DNA of 64,000 bases from Chryseobacterium sp. OSA05B (GCF_019970065.1 NZ_JAHXYH010000008.1:1-64000); one strand, 5' to 3'; counted from the first letter of the stretch, positions 9,775 to 19,127 are shown. Translations and numbers: made by a program. The notes: a model not told the origin generated them from the letters alone.

Positions 9775-9910
9775 CTAATTAATCGTTTTTTGAGATTTAA
9801 TTTCATCTATAACGGAAAAAGTATTGGCAAAGTACTGGATTTCGAAAAACTTTAGTTCAAGAACCACTAAACGTAGCGAATGATTCTTCAATACTATGTA
9901 AGCAGGAGTT

Positions 9911-10385
9911 TTATTTATAGTTTATTTTGTGATTTAATTGAATTAGATTATTTTCTTGTAAAATATTATTTTGCATTTCTTTACTCTTTATAGAAATATC
10001 CATCTTATTACCATTCAGGTCGGTAAATGCATCTGTTTTCCTTACTTTTGAATTTACATCATATGGATCATTAAAAATATGATTTTACATGTGTTTCATA
10101 TTTTTTCCAATCAATTTTTATTGTTTTTGTATGTGCGTTAAAAAAATACCCGCCTCTTTTGACTTTTATCAAATTAAATGAATATTCCTTGTTTGAATCG
10201 TGGATTGAAACAATCAACTCAGGTAAACCATTGAAAATATATGGACCATCTCCAAAAGGTAATTCTGTAATAAACCAAGTAATGCAGTTTCTTCCTCCAT
10301 AATTTGTTTCTGCCTTTTGAGATTTATATTTTACAGTTATTTTTAACCTTCCGTTTCGACTGATTATTTGGAATTGGATGGACAT
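9911..10385 (-). pseudogene. GLPGLI family protein, 5'-truncated and frameshifted
   Basis: The frame 10385-10071 carries the family core: AETNYGGRNCITWFI, then FGDGPYIFNGLPELI, close to STRFGGRNWTAWFC and GPYKFRGLPGLI of the intact gene at 27433. The frame stops at 10071. Removing one T from the T5 run near 10074-10078 restores SYFNDPYDVNSKV and a C-terminus ending NHKINYK with a stop at 9911-9913, aligning with FYNDPFAF of the intact copy. The first 110 or so residues, with the signal peptide, are missing. A decayed paralogue. Confidence 0.7.
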
Positions 10386-10395
10386 ACATGCGAAA

Positions 10396-11003
10396 TCATA
10401 TATCTAATAATCGCCAGCCTAATTCTACCTTTTGTACTTCCTTAAACTTTTCGAAGTTGATTAAATGAAGGCATAATCCATTTTGCCCATCGAGATGAAC
10501 TATGTAAATAAATTCTTTCAATCTCCAACTATATAGTTTGGGGCCAACTAAATCCCAAACGGGCTCTCTAAATTGAAAATTCGGTATCCCAAATTTACCT
10601 TTAAGATAATTCACCCTTTCTTGATAGGTTTGTTCATTTAGTTCCTTCGTACTTTTAAATACCAATCCAAAAAAAGAGTTCTCTTTATTTGTAAGCCCTT
10701 CAATATAATCAAAATTAATTGTACCTAAATTGGCTAATGTGTCTCTCTTAGGAGACCAGATAGATAAATTATAATAAATACTATTTTCTTCTTGTTTTTT
10801 TTAATAAACAGCTTTGTATTTCTAACAACAGCATATTCATCTTTCTTTAATAGCATCGTATCATCAAAATAACATTGTATATCGAACTTTGTTGTAATTT
10901 CTTCAATATTAATTCTTTTCAGGTCAGTTATGGAGAGATTATTCTGCCCATAAGATGTAAAAAAAGTCATTAATACCATTAAAAGAATTAGTTTCTTTTC
11001 CAT
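10396..11003 (-). pseudogene. secreted protein gene split by a homopolymer frameshift
   Basis: The 5' part (11003-10734) has a signal peptide (LMTFFTSYGQ) and the 3' part (to 10396) is open in another frame. Adding one base to the run of eight T at 10795-10802 (A8 on the coding strand) joins them: FIKKKQEENSIYYNLSIWSP, then a continuous frame through LGTINFDYIEGLTNKE to the stop. The joined protein is about 203 residues, exported, with a tryptophan-rich C-terminal half. I do not recognise the family. The break is either a true frameshift or a homopolymer error in the assembly. Confidence 0.6.
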
Positions 11004-11065
11004 TTCTTTATAAAAGCGAATTGTTAAGAAATGATCTTGGCTTAACAGGGTTTATCAAAAAAAAA

Positions 11066-12007
11066 CTACTTACTTTTTAGGAAAGTTAGACCGTTTTTGT
11101 ATGTATCGATCAAAGCTTCTGCTACAATTTTGGGATCTTGCTGGTGTATTCCATGGCTGTAACGCGGCAACAATATGAGCCTGCTATTGCTGTTATTTTT
11201 TATCATCTCTGCATAATGGTTTATTCTTAATTCATCCAACTCTTTCCACCATGGGATTAAGTTGATCCCTAGCTTCAGATTTTCGTTCATTTCTGTTTCA
11301 TAATGTTCAATATGCTTGTTGTATGAAATCATTACAGTTACAGGAATGTCTTTAAGAGGTGGTAAGGATTTGTATTTTTTAAAGAATTCTGGTGAACTTT
11401 CATTTAGTACTCTCTTAGCCTCATTTCGAAAACCATCTGATGTTGATGGATCATTTATGATGTTTTTAAGATTTATCACAAATAATTCCCTATAACCTGT
11501 AGAGCTTGATGTATTTATTTTCACTTTGTTGTCTTCCTCTTTTGTCAGCATAAAATCTGTGGGATCTATGAAAAACAGGCCGCAAGTTTCATCCGGATAT
11601 ATTGAGGCATACAAACGTATAAATGGTCCACCTATAGAGTGTCCTGCAAATAGATAGGGTGGGCTTATTTTTAAAGTGGTCAATAAATCGTGAAGCCTTT
11701 TTATAACATCTTCATCTGTCTTTATGGAAGTATCTATTTCTGAATCTCCAATTCCATTCCTATCATAAACTATCCCTGCAAAACTCTTTTGAATAAAAGG
11801 AAACAAACTTCCATAACCTCCACCTCCCGAACCGAGACCACTTTCAAAGATTACTATGGGTTCATTAGCTTTTCTTTCATCAAGGCCAAAAGTTTTATAT
11901 GCGATTCGCTTTTTGTTAATGGATACAAATTTTCTTTCAGAAGTCTGTGAAAAAGCCAGTGTTACTGAAAAAAAAGTAATAAATACAGATAGTATGATGG
12001 ATTTCAT
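11066..12007 (-). CDS. secreted alpha/beta hydrolase
   Basis: About 313 residues from ATG 12007, chosen because a standard signal peptide starts there (MKSIILSVFITFFSVTLAFS); an upstream in-frame ATG at 12049 adds a charged tail. The fold is that of an alpha/beta hydrolase: oxyanion-loop region VIFESGLGSGGG, Arg-Asn-Gly-Ile-Gly-Asp segment (YDRNGIGDSE), nucleophile elbow GHSIGG (Ser near residue 124), and a late histidine in YSHGIHQ. Substrate cannot be told. It probably hydrolyses an ester or amide in the periplasm. It stands upstream of the frameshifted secreted-protein gene on the same strand. Confidence 0.75.
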   Translation of the reverse strand: MKSIILSVFITFFSVTLAFSQTSERKFVSINKKRIAYKTFGLDERKANEPIVIFESGLGSGGGGYGSLFPFIQKSFAGIVYDRNGIGDSEIDTSIKTDEDVIKRLHDLLTTLKISPPYLFAGHSIGGPFIRLYASIYPDETCGLFFIDPTDFMLTKEEDNKVKINTSSSTGYRELFVINLKNIINDPSTSDGFRNEAKRVLNESSPEFFKKYKSLPPLKDIPVTVMISYNKHIEHYETEMNENLKLGINLIPWWKELDELRINHYAEMIKNNSNSRLILLPRYSHGIHQQDPKIVAEALIDTYKNGLTFLKSK

Positions 12008-12049
12008 TTCCATTGCTTTTTTAGGCGCCTTAAAATTATTGCCCCTCAT

Positions 12050-12424
12050 TAATAAACAAATATAGAGAATTCCTTAGTTATGAGCTGTGACTTTTATCTA
12101 TCATAGCATATCTAAACAATTAAAGATGTACATTGGTAGTAGAAAGTTGTTGACTTAGCTGTATATTTTAGAGATACTCCAAAATATTTCATAATATCAT
12201 ATTTTTGCTCTCTAAATTTTCCACTGAAAATAAATTAAGAAAATTTCGTACTAGGATATAACGAGTTAGTTAACTTTCGATATTACGGCACCATCAAAGT
12301 AAATATAGGAAAATTCAGCTACTTCAATAAACTAACTGCATTAAATCAGTTATAAAAGTATTCGATGATGATCCTGTCCTTATTGTTTAATGATTGATGA
12401 CCTTTATTATAACTAAGAAAGCCG
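12050..12424. other. intergenic region with a coding-like scrap
   Basis: AT-rich. On the plus strand at about 12247-12354 an open stretch without a start reads LGYNELVNFRYYGTIK and then SYFNKLTALNQL before a stop. It looks like the tail of a lost gene, but I cannot name it. Nothing else is visible. Confidence 0.25.
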
Positions 12425-12754
12425 TTAATTGTTAAATATTTTTCTCCATTTAGTTACTGTATTTCGGCTAAGACTAAAGTGTTGAGCTAACTGCATATTG
12501 TTTAATTTGTGTTTTTTTTGATAGTCAAGAATTTCTAAAATTGCCCGTTCATCATATGATCGGTATTTCTGGTTTTGAGAGAAATTAGTATCTGTCCTCT
12601 TTCCAAAAATAATTGTATTAATCTTAATTACGTCCTGAACAGAAAAAATATCTTTGGACATGAATGATTTACAAGCTTCATTTTTTTCAGGATGTAAAAA
12701 TTGCAGAATATCACTATAAATTTTTTTGTAATCTGGATTTTTATTGGGTTTCAT
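12425..12754 (-). CDS. helix-turn-helix protein (transposase-like)
   Basis: A 109-residue protein whose C-terminal 45 residues form a helix-turn-helix (ERAILEILDYQKKHKLNNMQ, then FSLSRNTVTKWRKIF). This resembles the DNA-binding head of IS3-type transposases, but there is no catalytic domain here or nearby. The N-terminal part is charged and helical. It follows the next gene upstream by 43 bases on the same strand, and both proteins carry the same kind of C-terminal HTH. A pair of small DNA-binding proteins is more likely than a functional insertion sequence. Confidence 0.5.
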   Translation of the reverse strand: MKPNKNPDYKKIYSDILQFLHPEKNEACKSFMSKDIFSVQDVIKINTIIFGKRTDTNFSQNQKYRSYDERAILEILDYQKKHKLNNMQLAQHFSLSRNTVTKWRKIFNN

Positions 12755-12797
12755 AAGGGTTGTAGCTTTGAACGTTATTTTAACTCATTTGTTTATT

Positions 12798-13235
12798 CTA
12801 ATAATGCTTATTTATCCATTTGTGTAATGTACTTTTGGGTATATCATAATCACATATCACCTGTTTCTTTGTTTTCTCCCCTGATTTGATAAGTCCTAAA
12901 ATGAATTCAATGATCTCAGCAGTATATATGTGTTTTCTAAATTCCGGGAGACTCACTCCATTTTTAATTTGACGAGATAGAGTATTGTTACCTACTTTCA
13001 CAGGTGGCGAATACAAAATAAGGTGCTGGGAATACAATCTGAAAAAATCATATTTCAACAGTTTGCTCCATTTTAATAAAATATCAGTGGATAAATCTTT
13101 CTTTAAAAACATTTTTTCAATCTCAGATTCTTCACAGTTAAAAAAATTACAAATCCTAATTAGTTCTATTTCATGTTCAGAAACCCTTTCCCTGATCAGT
13201 AAGCCAATGTTAATATCTTTAAAATGAGCATTCAT
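12798..13235 (-). CDS. helix-turn-helix protein, partner of the downstream HTH gene
   Basis: A 145-residue protein. Residues 10-60 look like a small regulator-type region (LIRERVSEHEIELIRICNFF) and residues 60-85 contain KLLKYDFFRLYSQHLILY. The C-terminus is a helix-turn-helix (VICDYDIPKSTLHKWINKHY) similar in type to that of the following gene. Proteins of this kind occur in several copies in Chryseobacterium-like genomes (recollection, not searched). No transposase catalytic domain is present. It may regulate nearby surface genes, which is inference only. Confidence 0.5.
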   Translation of the reverse strand: MNAHFKDINIGLLIRERVSEHEIELIRICNFFNCEESEIEKMFLKKDLSTDILLKWSKLLKYDFFRLYSQHLILYSPPVKVGNNTLSRQIKNGVSLPEFRKHIYTAEIIEFILGLIKSGEKTKKQVICDYDIPKSTLHKWINKHY

Positions 13236-13536
13236 ACCTTAAATTTAGACTCTTATAATAGAATTGTGTTTTTAATTTTTTGATGTACAATAAGCTATAC
13301 TTTTCAACTGTCAGATTTAGAAATTGCATATTATGGGATAAACAAAATTTTATTCTACCCTCCATGAAAAGTAATACTAGTAAGCTCTATATGCACAGAT
13401 CGCTTTGAGGCATAATACATACTTCATTTTAAATTAGATAAATGCACCTGTTAAAGCAAGAGAACAGTTATAATCTTTTTTCTATCTTACATTTTCCTGA
13501 TGTCATAATCATTTGAAAATATAGTAGTATACCTAT

Positions 13537-13720
13537 TAGAATTGAAGTACAAATGAAGTAATAAATGGGATTTAAAACAAAAAAAAGAGCCCCTCAACAG
13601 GCCCTCCATTACCAAAACAACATGATAATCAAAGCGTTAAAACCAACCACATGTCTATTTAGCAAAATCCTTTTCAGAGAATCAATAGTTTTTTCCAAAA
13701 ATTTCATTTCCTATTTAATA
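13537..13720 (-). repeat. copy 1 of dispersed 'small ORF + terminator-like' repeat
   Basis: Read on the minus strand, this unit has an ATG at 13707 after TAGGAA, a 32-codon ORF, then GGAGGGCCTGTTGAGGGGCT followed by eight T. After the T run comes a conserved tail (TTACTTCATTTGTACTT). Diverged copies lie at about 15690-15860, 20690-20850 and 20840-21020. GAGGGcC and GAGGGgC stand as a tandem pair, and a weak stem (GAG...CTC) can form before the T run. It begins about 65 bases after the stop of the upstream TPR-LuxR gene. Confidence 0.55.
13609..13707 (-). CDS. possible 32-residue peptide
   Basis: A short ORF with a plausible ribosome-binding context (TAGGAA directly before ATG). It begins MKFLEKTIDSLKRILLNRHV and has a hydrophobic tail ending LIIMLFW. 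It lies 76 bases downstream of the TPR-TM-LuxR regulator on the same strand and is followed at once by a GC-rich element with a T8 run. Other copies of the surrounding repeat have no intact version, which argues against strong conservation. It could be a true small peptide gene or chance. Confidence 0.3.
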   Translation of the reverse strand: MKFLEKTIDSLKRILLNRHVVGFNALIIMLFW

Positions 13721-13783
13721 ATATAGAAAGCTTTGAAAATATATTCAGCAGTTTGTTAATTTTCAACAAGCTAATACCCATTG

Positions 13784-15214
13784 TTAATTATTAATAAAAC
13801 TACGTATCCATATTGCAAGATCCTGCTTGGGGGATAGATTGAGTCGTTTCCTAAGATTGTATCTATTATTTTCAATTGTTTTTACAGCTTTAAAAGTAGC
13901 CTCGGCAATTTCCTTTGTTGAAAAACCAAGATATATATATGCACAGTAAGTCAGTTCTGAAACTTTCAAATTGGCATTAACCTCAAGCATTTTACCCAGA
14001 AATCCTGGATAGGCTTCCTGAAAGTGTGTCCAAAATTGAGGGTGTCCACTTTTTGCCATATTTAATACTTCAGAAAATGATTTATTAACCTTGAGCTGCA
14101 GAGCCTCGTTATATCTTTTTTCTAACAGAAGTTTGGCTGCTGAATGCTTTTTTATAGTATTTGACCTTTTATAAAAGAAAAAGATAAAAAATGAAGCACT
14201 TAATGATAAAAATACAATGAAATAATACAGCCTTTCCGTACTCTTCCGATCATCTTCTATCTGATCATCAAGAAACTTAGATATGGGAATGTTTAAAATT
14301 TTCCTTTCAACAAGCGTTAAACTGTCGTTTAAATGCACATATTTTAACAAGTATTCATTTTCTTTCTCTGTATTATGAAGATATCGATAACTATTAGAAA
14401 TCAGTTTATATGTTTCTAGATTTCTTTTCTTAAATCCGCTTTTTTGAGTGATTTTAAGGGACTCAAACAAAAATACCAAAGCTTTTTTATATTCTTTTTT
14501 TGCTATGAATAATTCCCCAAATGCACGCAATACATTTGCTTTTCCTTCGATAGGAACTTTTTTTGTGAGGAGGAGGTCATTTGCTTTGCGAACGTAATAA
14601 TCTGCAGAGTCTATATCTCCATTTCTTAAATGTCTTCTTGCTATCGTAATAAATAGCATAGGTTTTGGAAACCGCAGAGACTTTCGTTCATAGAAGTAGA
14701 CAGAATCCATTATATTTAGATTCTCAAAAGAGGAGCGTTTCCAGTCATAGATATCATATATCGCCTTTTCCTTGATCTCAGGGGCTCTTATATGATAAGA
14801 AATCTGAAAAGATTCATCAAAACTTCGAATGGCCTCTTTATGAAGACCGAGTGAATAGTAATTGGTTCCATATAAAAAAACTAGGCGCGATTTCAATTCA
14901 TCATCATGAAATTTTTTCAACTTATTATCAGCAATTTCAAGAAAACGAAAGCTATTTTTATTGTCATTCATTATTCTTAATGAGGCAGCTATGTTAAGAT
15001 ATCCTTTTATTTCACCTCTATCATAACGGATTGCCTTTGCTCTTTTAACAAGCTTCATTTCCTGTAAAATAATTCCTTTGTAGTCCCCCTTCTTAATTAA
15101 TTTTTCATAACCCTCATTTTGTAAAATGTCTATTTGTAAATGTGTGTATTTTTGTGATTTAAGGAGTGAAATAGATAAGATAGAGACTAAGAATAGTGTA
15201 TTTCTAAAATTCAT
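13784..15214 (-). CDS. TPR regulator with transmembrane segment and LuxR-type HTH
   Basis: A 476-residue membrane-bound regulator. Residues 1-20 form a signal peptide. Residues 30-320 form helical repeats of the TPR type (AIRYDRGEIKGYLNIA; ALVFLFESLKITQKSGF) placed outside the inner membrane. One membrane helix (FIVFLSLSASFFIFFFY) lies near 328-346, then a short linker. The C-terminal helix-turn-helix is of the LuxR/GerE kind (LGFSTKEIAEATFKAVKTIE, then NNRYNLRKRLNL) in the cytoplasm. The layout suggests that a periplasmic signal sensed by TPRs controls transcription. It is a close paralogue of the gene at 15883-17301, with which it forms a tandem pair 668 bases apart. Confidence 0.78.
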   Translation of the reverse strand: MNFRNTLFLVSILSISLLKSQKYTHLQIDILQNEGYEKLIKKGDYKGIILQEMKLVKRAKAIRYDRGEIKGYLNIAASLRIMNDNKNSFRFLEIADNKLKKFHDDELKSRLVFLYGTNYYSLGLHKEAIRSFDESFQISYHIRAPEIKEKAIYDIYDWKRSSFENLNIMDSVYFYERKSLRFPKPMLFITIARRHLRNGDIDSADYYVRKANDLLLTKKVPIEGKANVLRAFGELFIAKKEYKKALVFLFESLKITQKSGFKKRNLETYKLISNSYRYLHNTEKENEYLLKYVHLNDSLTLVERKILNIPISKFLDDQIEDDRKSTERLYYFIVFLSLSASFFIFFFYKRSNTIKKHSAAKLLLEKRYNEALQLKVNKSFSEVLNMAKSGHPQFWTHFQEAYPGFLGKMLEVNANLKVSELTYCAYIYLGFSTKEIAEATFKAVKTIENNRYNLRKRLNLSPKQDLAIWIRSFINN

Positions 15215-15882
15215 TTGTTTCGTTAAGTAATAACATTGAAGACTAAATACACAGATTATGAAGTAATGGAAAAGATAACATTAATAATAAATGATCAGAG
15301 TTTATAACATCGGCCCATACAGAGTTTTTTCTATTATTTCCTACCCTGCTCATTTGAGCAAAAAAAAGAAAATTCCTATGCAAACTTATTAAAAACAAAT
15401 TTTTTAAAATCATCACGGTATTTTTTGTTGAATTTTTTAGCGTTGTAAACTAATCCTTATTTTTTTGATTTAGATTCAGTAAATAATATCATTTATATTA
15501 CAAGTAAGCAGTCCGCTAATCGTAAGGAAAGTAATGAAATATGATGATCAAAATAATCCTGAAAGTCAATGAGAAACCAAGTGTCTATTTTGTTTCTCAG
15601 TACTACGAACTATAAAGTTAAAATATAGATTTTTACCAAATTTATTCTTGCATTTTTTCACTACTCTTTTAGTTCAAAGCTATATAAGCAATTTTTAAAA
15701 TGACATCATTATCTACAAATAACGTAAAAAAATTAAAAGTTCAACAAAAACAAGGCCCTCAACAGATACTCTAAATAAACAAAATAAACTAAAACCGAAT
15801 AATAATGCTTGTTCTAAATAGGTAACACAAATTATTTAGGGCAATAATAAAAAACTGGAAAACAATTGACTATAACAAACAA
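15215..15882. other. intergenic region between the two TPR-LuxR paralogues
   Basis: The right part holds diverged repeat copy 2. On the minus strand this has GTATCTGTTGAGGGCCTTG then T5, and the conserved downstream TTATTTGTA (about 15705-15713). The middle and left are AT-rich with no ORF. The promoter of the 15214 gene should lie at 15215-15350. Confidence 0.4.
15690..15860 (-). repeat. copy 2 of the dispersed repeat (degenerate)
   Basis: Minus-strand match to copy 1: a T-rich leader, then CTGTTGAGGGCC, a T run, and the TTATTTGTA tail. The small ORF is lost and the first GAGGG block has become GAGTATC. It starts just after the stop of the second TPR-LuxR gene, the same place as copy 1 relative to its own gene, so the unit was probably duplicated together with the regulator. 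Confidence 0.4.
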
Positions 15883-17301
15883 CTAACCACGCATCCATAT
15901 GGCGAGATCCTGTTCAGGGGATAGATTCAGTTTTTTCCGAAGATTATATCTATTATTCTCAATAGTCTTGACAGCTTTGAAAGTGTACTCAGCAATTTCC
16001 TTGGTTGAAAAGCCAAGATAAATATAAGCACAAAAGGTCAGTTCTGAAACTTTCAAATTTGAATTTGCCAAAAGCATTTTGCCAAGAAAATCCGGGTATA
16101 CTTCCTGAAAACGGGTCCAGAATTGAGGGCTGTTATTTTTCGCCATCTTTAATACCTCTGCAAATGATTCATTAATCTTTTGCTGAAGACCTTTATTTTG
16201 ATTTTGTTCTAAAAGAAGCTTGGCTGCAGCTTGTGTTTTTATAATGGATGATTTTTTGTAAAAAACAAAAATTACTATACATATACTTATGGATATAAAA
16301 ATAATAATATAATACAGGCTATTTATATTCTTCTGTTCATCTTTATCTTGATTAGCAAGAAACTTAGATATGGGGATATATAAAATATTTCTTTCAGAAT
16401 TCGTTAGACTATCTTTCAGCTTTGAATATTTTAACAGATATTCATTTTCTTTCTCCGTATTATGAAGATATCTGTATGCATCTGTAATTAATTTATAGGC
16501 TTCAAGGTTTCTTTTTTTAAAGCCCATCTTTTCAGTAATTTCTAGGGACTCATTGAGATATACCAGCGCCTTTTTATATTCTTTTTTCGCAATAGATAAT
16601 TCTCCAAATGCACGTAATACATTTGCTTTTCCTTCAATCGGAACTTTTTTGGTTAAAAGAAGATCATTTGCCTTACGAACATAAAAATCTGCAGAATCTA
16701 TACTCCCATTTTTCAAATGCCTTTTTGCGATTGTAATAAACAACATAGGTTTTGGAAATTTCAAACACCTCCGCTCGTAAATATATACAGAATCAATGAT
16801 ATTTAAATTACTGAAAGAGGATAGCTTCCAATCATAGATCAGATATTTCATATTTTCTCTTACCTTTGAATCTTTAATTTTGCGAGCAATTTCCAAAGAT
16901 TCGTTAAAACTCTGGATAGCCTCCCTATCTAGTCCTAATGAATGATAATTCGTCCCATAAAAAAAAACAAGACGTGATTTCAATTCATTATCCTTAAAAT
17001 TCTCCAATTTTTTTTCTGCAATTTCCAAAAAACGGAAGCTGTTCTTACTGTCATTTATAACGCGTAGTACTATGGCTATATTAAGATATCCTGCTATTTC
17101 ACCTTTATCATAATGAATTACTTTTGCTCTCTCAATAAGCTTTAATTGCTGTAAAACAATCCCCTTATAATCCCCCACACTACTCAATCTCTTATATCCA
17201 GCACTCTGTAAGCTGTCTATTTGATAAGCCGTATAATTCTGTGCATTGTAAACTGAAACGAATAATAGACAGATTAATAGAAGTGTACTTTTAAAATTCA
17301 T
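15883..17301 (-). CDS. TPR regulator with transmembrane segment and LuxR-type HTH (paralogue 2)
   Basis: A 472-residue paralogue of the 13784-15214 protein, highly similar along the whole length (both share KVPIEGKANVLRAFGEL and YRYLHNTEKENEYLLKY). It has a signal peptide (ending SVYNAQ), TPR region, one membrane helix near 328-346 (IIFISISICIVIFVFY) and the same C-terminal HTH (GFSTKEIAEYTFKAVKTIE). The C-terminus stops at WMRG and lacks the last few residues of its paralogue. Sequence differences are concentrated in the middle TPRs and the membrane part, as expected if the two sense different signals (inference). Confidence 0.78.
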   Translation of the reverse strand: MNFKSTLLLICLLFVSVYNAQNYTAYQIDSLQSAGYKRLSSVGDYKGIVLQQLKLIERAKVIHYDKGEIAGYLNIAIVLRVINDSKNSFRFLEIAEKKLENFKDNELKSRLVFFYGTNYHSLGLDREAIQSFNESLEIARKIKDSKVRENMKYLIYDWKLSSFSNLNIIDSVYIYERRCLKFPKPMLFITIAKRHLKNGSIDSADFYVRKANDLLLTKKVPIEGKANVLRAFGELSIAKKEYKKALVYLNESLEITEKMGFKKRNLEAYKLITDAYRYLHNTEKENEYLLKYSKLKDSLTNSERNILYIPISKFLANQDKDEQKNINSLYYIIIFISISICIVIFVFYKKSSIIKTQAAAKLLLEQNQNKGLQQKINESFAEVLKMAKNNSPQFWTRFQEVYPDFLGKMLLANSNLKVSELTFCAYIYLGFSTKEIAEYTFKAVKTIENNRYNLRKKLNLSPEQDLAIWMRG

Positions 17302-18573
17302 TTTTCTTATTTTTATTCCACACCAGTCAACTTCTGTTTTTTAATACCTTAATGGACTACTCTTCGATCTTCACATGATAAGTGACTTCCAATGGTTTTT
17401 ACATCAATCAGCTCTATCCCCTGAAACTTTTACTTTACTTGCCATTTAATTACTTGTCCTATTTATGACAAAATTTAGTAGATTGGTCCGGTTAAAAGCA
17501 AAAGCTATCCAATTTTCCAAATTTCCAGACCTACTTTTAGCTTTTTATTGTCCAATAAAAGCTTTAGAATATTTGTAAGAAAGTTCAATACAGAAGAACT
17601 AACTTGAAAATTAGCATGCAGTAATGTAATACTTCTCTCGTGAAGTAACTATCGTCCTCCACTGTCCCTGATATCACATATATACCTAATGTCCCCAAAA
17701 AGCTTTTCCTTTTTGCTTTCAACATTAATATTCAGGAAAACAACAGTATCAGTGATATTGATTATAGCCTGACCCAAAGCAAATCCTTAAATGATCAGAG
17801 ATAATAATAAAGTATTTTTCTTCATTCATTTAGTACTTAGATTATATACCTGACAAACAATCAAAAACTACCTGACAAAAACAATACTACATCCTCATGA
17901 TCCCCATGTAGTATTGTTAAAAATAATGTGTTTCTAGAATCCAGTATTTTTAGTGATTTAACTGTTGCTAAGATATAAATAAATAATAATAAAAATTAAT
18001 TATTTAATAAAATATACACCAAATTAAAACACATAACACATTTATTTAACCAATTTTAACTTTATAAATCTCATAAATAGTGATTCACATTAAAAACATC
18101 ACAACCGAAAGATTTATTTTATTGTAACTTATGTCATTATGAGTGGCTTATTGGTAAAAAAAGAATCAAAATTAAATCTCTAATGAGAGATAATAAGAAT
18201 AATCTTATAATTTTCAATCGATTTAAAAAAAATTATGATTTTTTTAAATTATGAATTTAGCTATCAAAAAAAAATTATAATTATTTATTTATTTTCAATA
18301 AATAGAGAAGATTTACAACATATGTCATTAACATATGTTATTAATACAATCAAAAAATAATTCTTGCCGTTGAAATTCTGTTATAATTATACTTAAATAC
18401 TGAGATATGTAAAAATCACGTTCATTAATAATAGAAAATTATGAATTCTCTGATTTCATTGGACACAATATAAAAACTTTTAATGCTGTGGAGCGTAGAT
18501 ATATTAAATGCAAAATAGTATAAGCTGCTTCAAATATGAAGAAACTTTTTATTGATTTTTGATTATTTACGTT
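17302..18573. other. long AT-rich gene-free region
   Basis: About 1.27 kb with no intact gene. It contains the small broken secreted-protein gene (17649-17825) and a very A/T-rich block at about 17950-18480 with many short A and T runs. It should hold the promoter for the 17301 gene. No tRNA, CRISPR or clear terminator seen. Confidence 0.5.
17649..17825 (-). pseudogene. small secreted protein with in-frame stop in the signal peptide
   Basis: From ATG 17825 the frame reads MKKNTLLLSLII, then TAA, then GFALGQAIINITDTVVF and onward to TAG at 17649. Ignoring the TAA, this is a typical signal peptide (cleavage near LGQA) followed by about 38 residues. Start, hydrophobic core and continued open frame suggest a decayed small exported protein. 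It lies upstream of the TPR-LuxR paralogues on the same strand. I do not know the family. Confidence 0.35.
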
Positions 18574-19107
18574 TTATTCCTTCCAGAAACTCCATGACCT
18601 ACCATTAAAAACAGCTAACTGCTTATTAAAAGTATCATATACCATCATTCCTGGAGATGGATTTATAATATTGATATGCGGACTGGTAACTTTCGGCAGT
18701 ACCATCGCTTTAGTGGCATCTTCCAAGACCAGTATGCCTGGAGTAGAAGTTGGAGTACCAATTGATGTTTTTGCAAATGGGTTTTCTGTTGCTATATTCT
18801 GAATAGTCACACCATCCAAACCTGTTAAAGGATCAATGGTTGTACCTGAAGTATCTATCGAGAGATCTTTCCATCCTAAAGCATACTTAATCTTAATTTT
18901 TTTATCGCTAAGATCATAAACCATCGTTCCATTAACAGCTGCCGTTACAGCTGCCGTTGATGTTACCCATGGCAATACTATTCCTCTGTTAGCTACTCCA
19001 AATTCCAGAGAAACAGATACGGAAGAAACAGACGTCTTCCCTATAGCAACTTGTGAAAAAAGAGATCCAAAGGATGAGGTCAATATGATTACGAAGATAT
19101 TTTTCAT
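18574..19107 (-). CDS. small secreted surface protein with fibre-like motifs
   Basis: A 177-residue protein with a signal peptide (residues 1-18, ending LFSQ) followed by VAIGKTSVSSVSVSLEFG. It carries two copies of a short unit: GIVLPWVTSTAAV..GTMVYDLSDKKIKIKYALGWKDL and MVLPKVTSPHI..GMMVYDTFNKQLAVFNGRSWSFW. This GxMVYD..xxxxxxWxxL pattern is common in Flavobacteriia proteins related to tail-fibre or C1q-like surface proteins. It is 20 bases downstream of the DUF11 protein gene and probably co-transcribed. Function unknown; likely exported. Confidence 0.65.
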   Translation of the reverse strand: MKNIFVIILTSSFGSLFSQVAIGKTSVSSVSVSLEFGVANRGIVLPWVTSTAAVTAAVNGTMVYDLSDKKIKIKYALGWKDLSIDTSGTTIDPLTGLDGVTIQNIATENPFAKTSIGTPTSTPGILVLEDATKAMVLPKVTSPHINIINPSPGMMVYDTFNKQLAVFNGRSWSFWKE

Positions 19108-19127
19108 TTTTAAATATATTTTTATTA

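Larger units (their letters stand above)
13236..13783. other. intergenic region holding repeat copy 1
   Basis: Besides the repeat and the possible 32-codon ORF, the right-hand part (13236-13536) is AT-rich and shows no ORF or hairpin I trust. It should contain the promoter of the HTH gene at 13235. Confidence 0.4.

Noticed and set aside
12425..13235. IS3-type insertion sequence
   Set aside because: Only HTH parts are present; no rve catalytic domain and no terminal inverted repeats seen.
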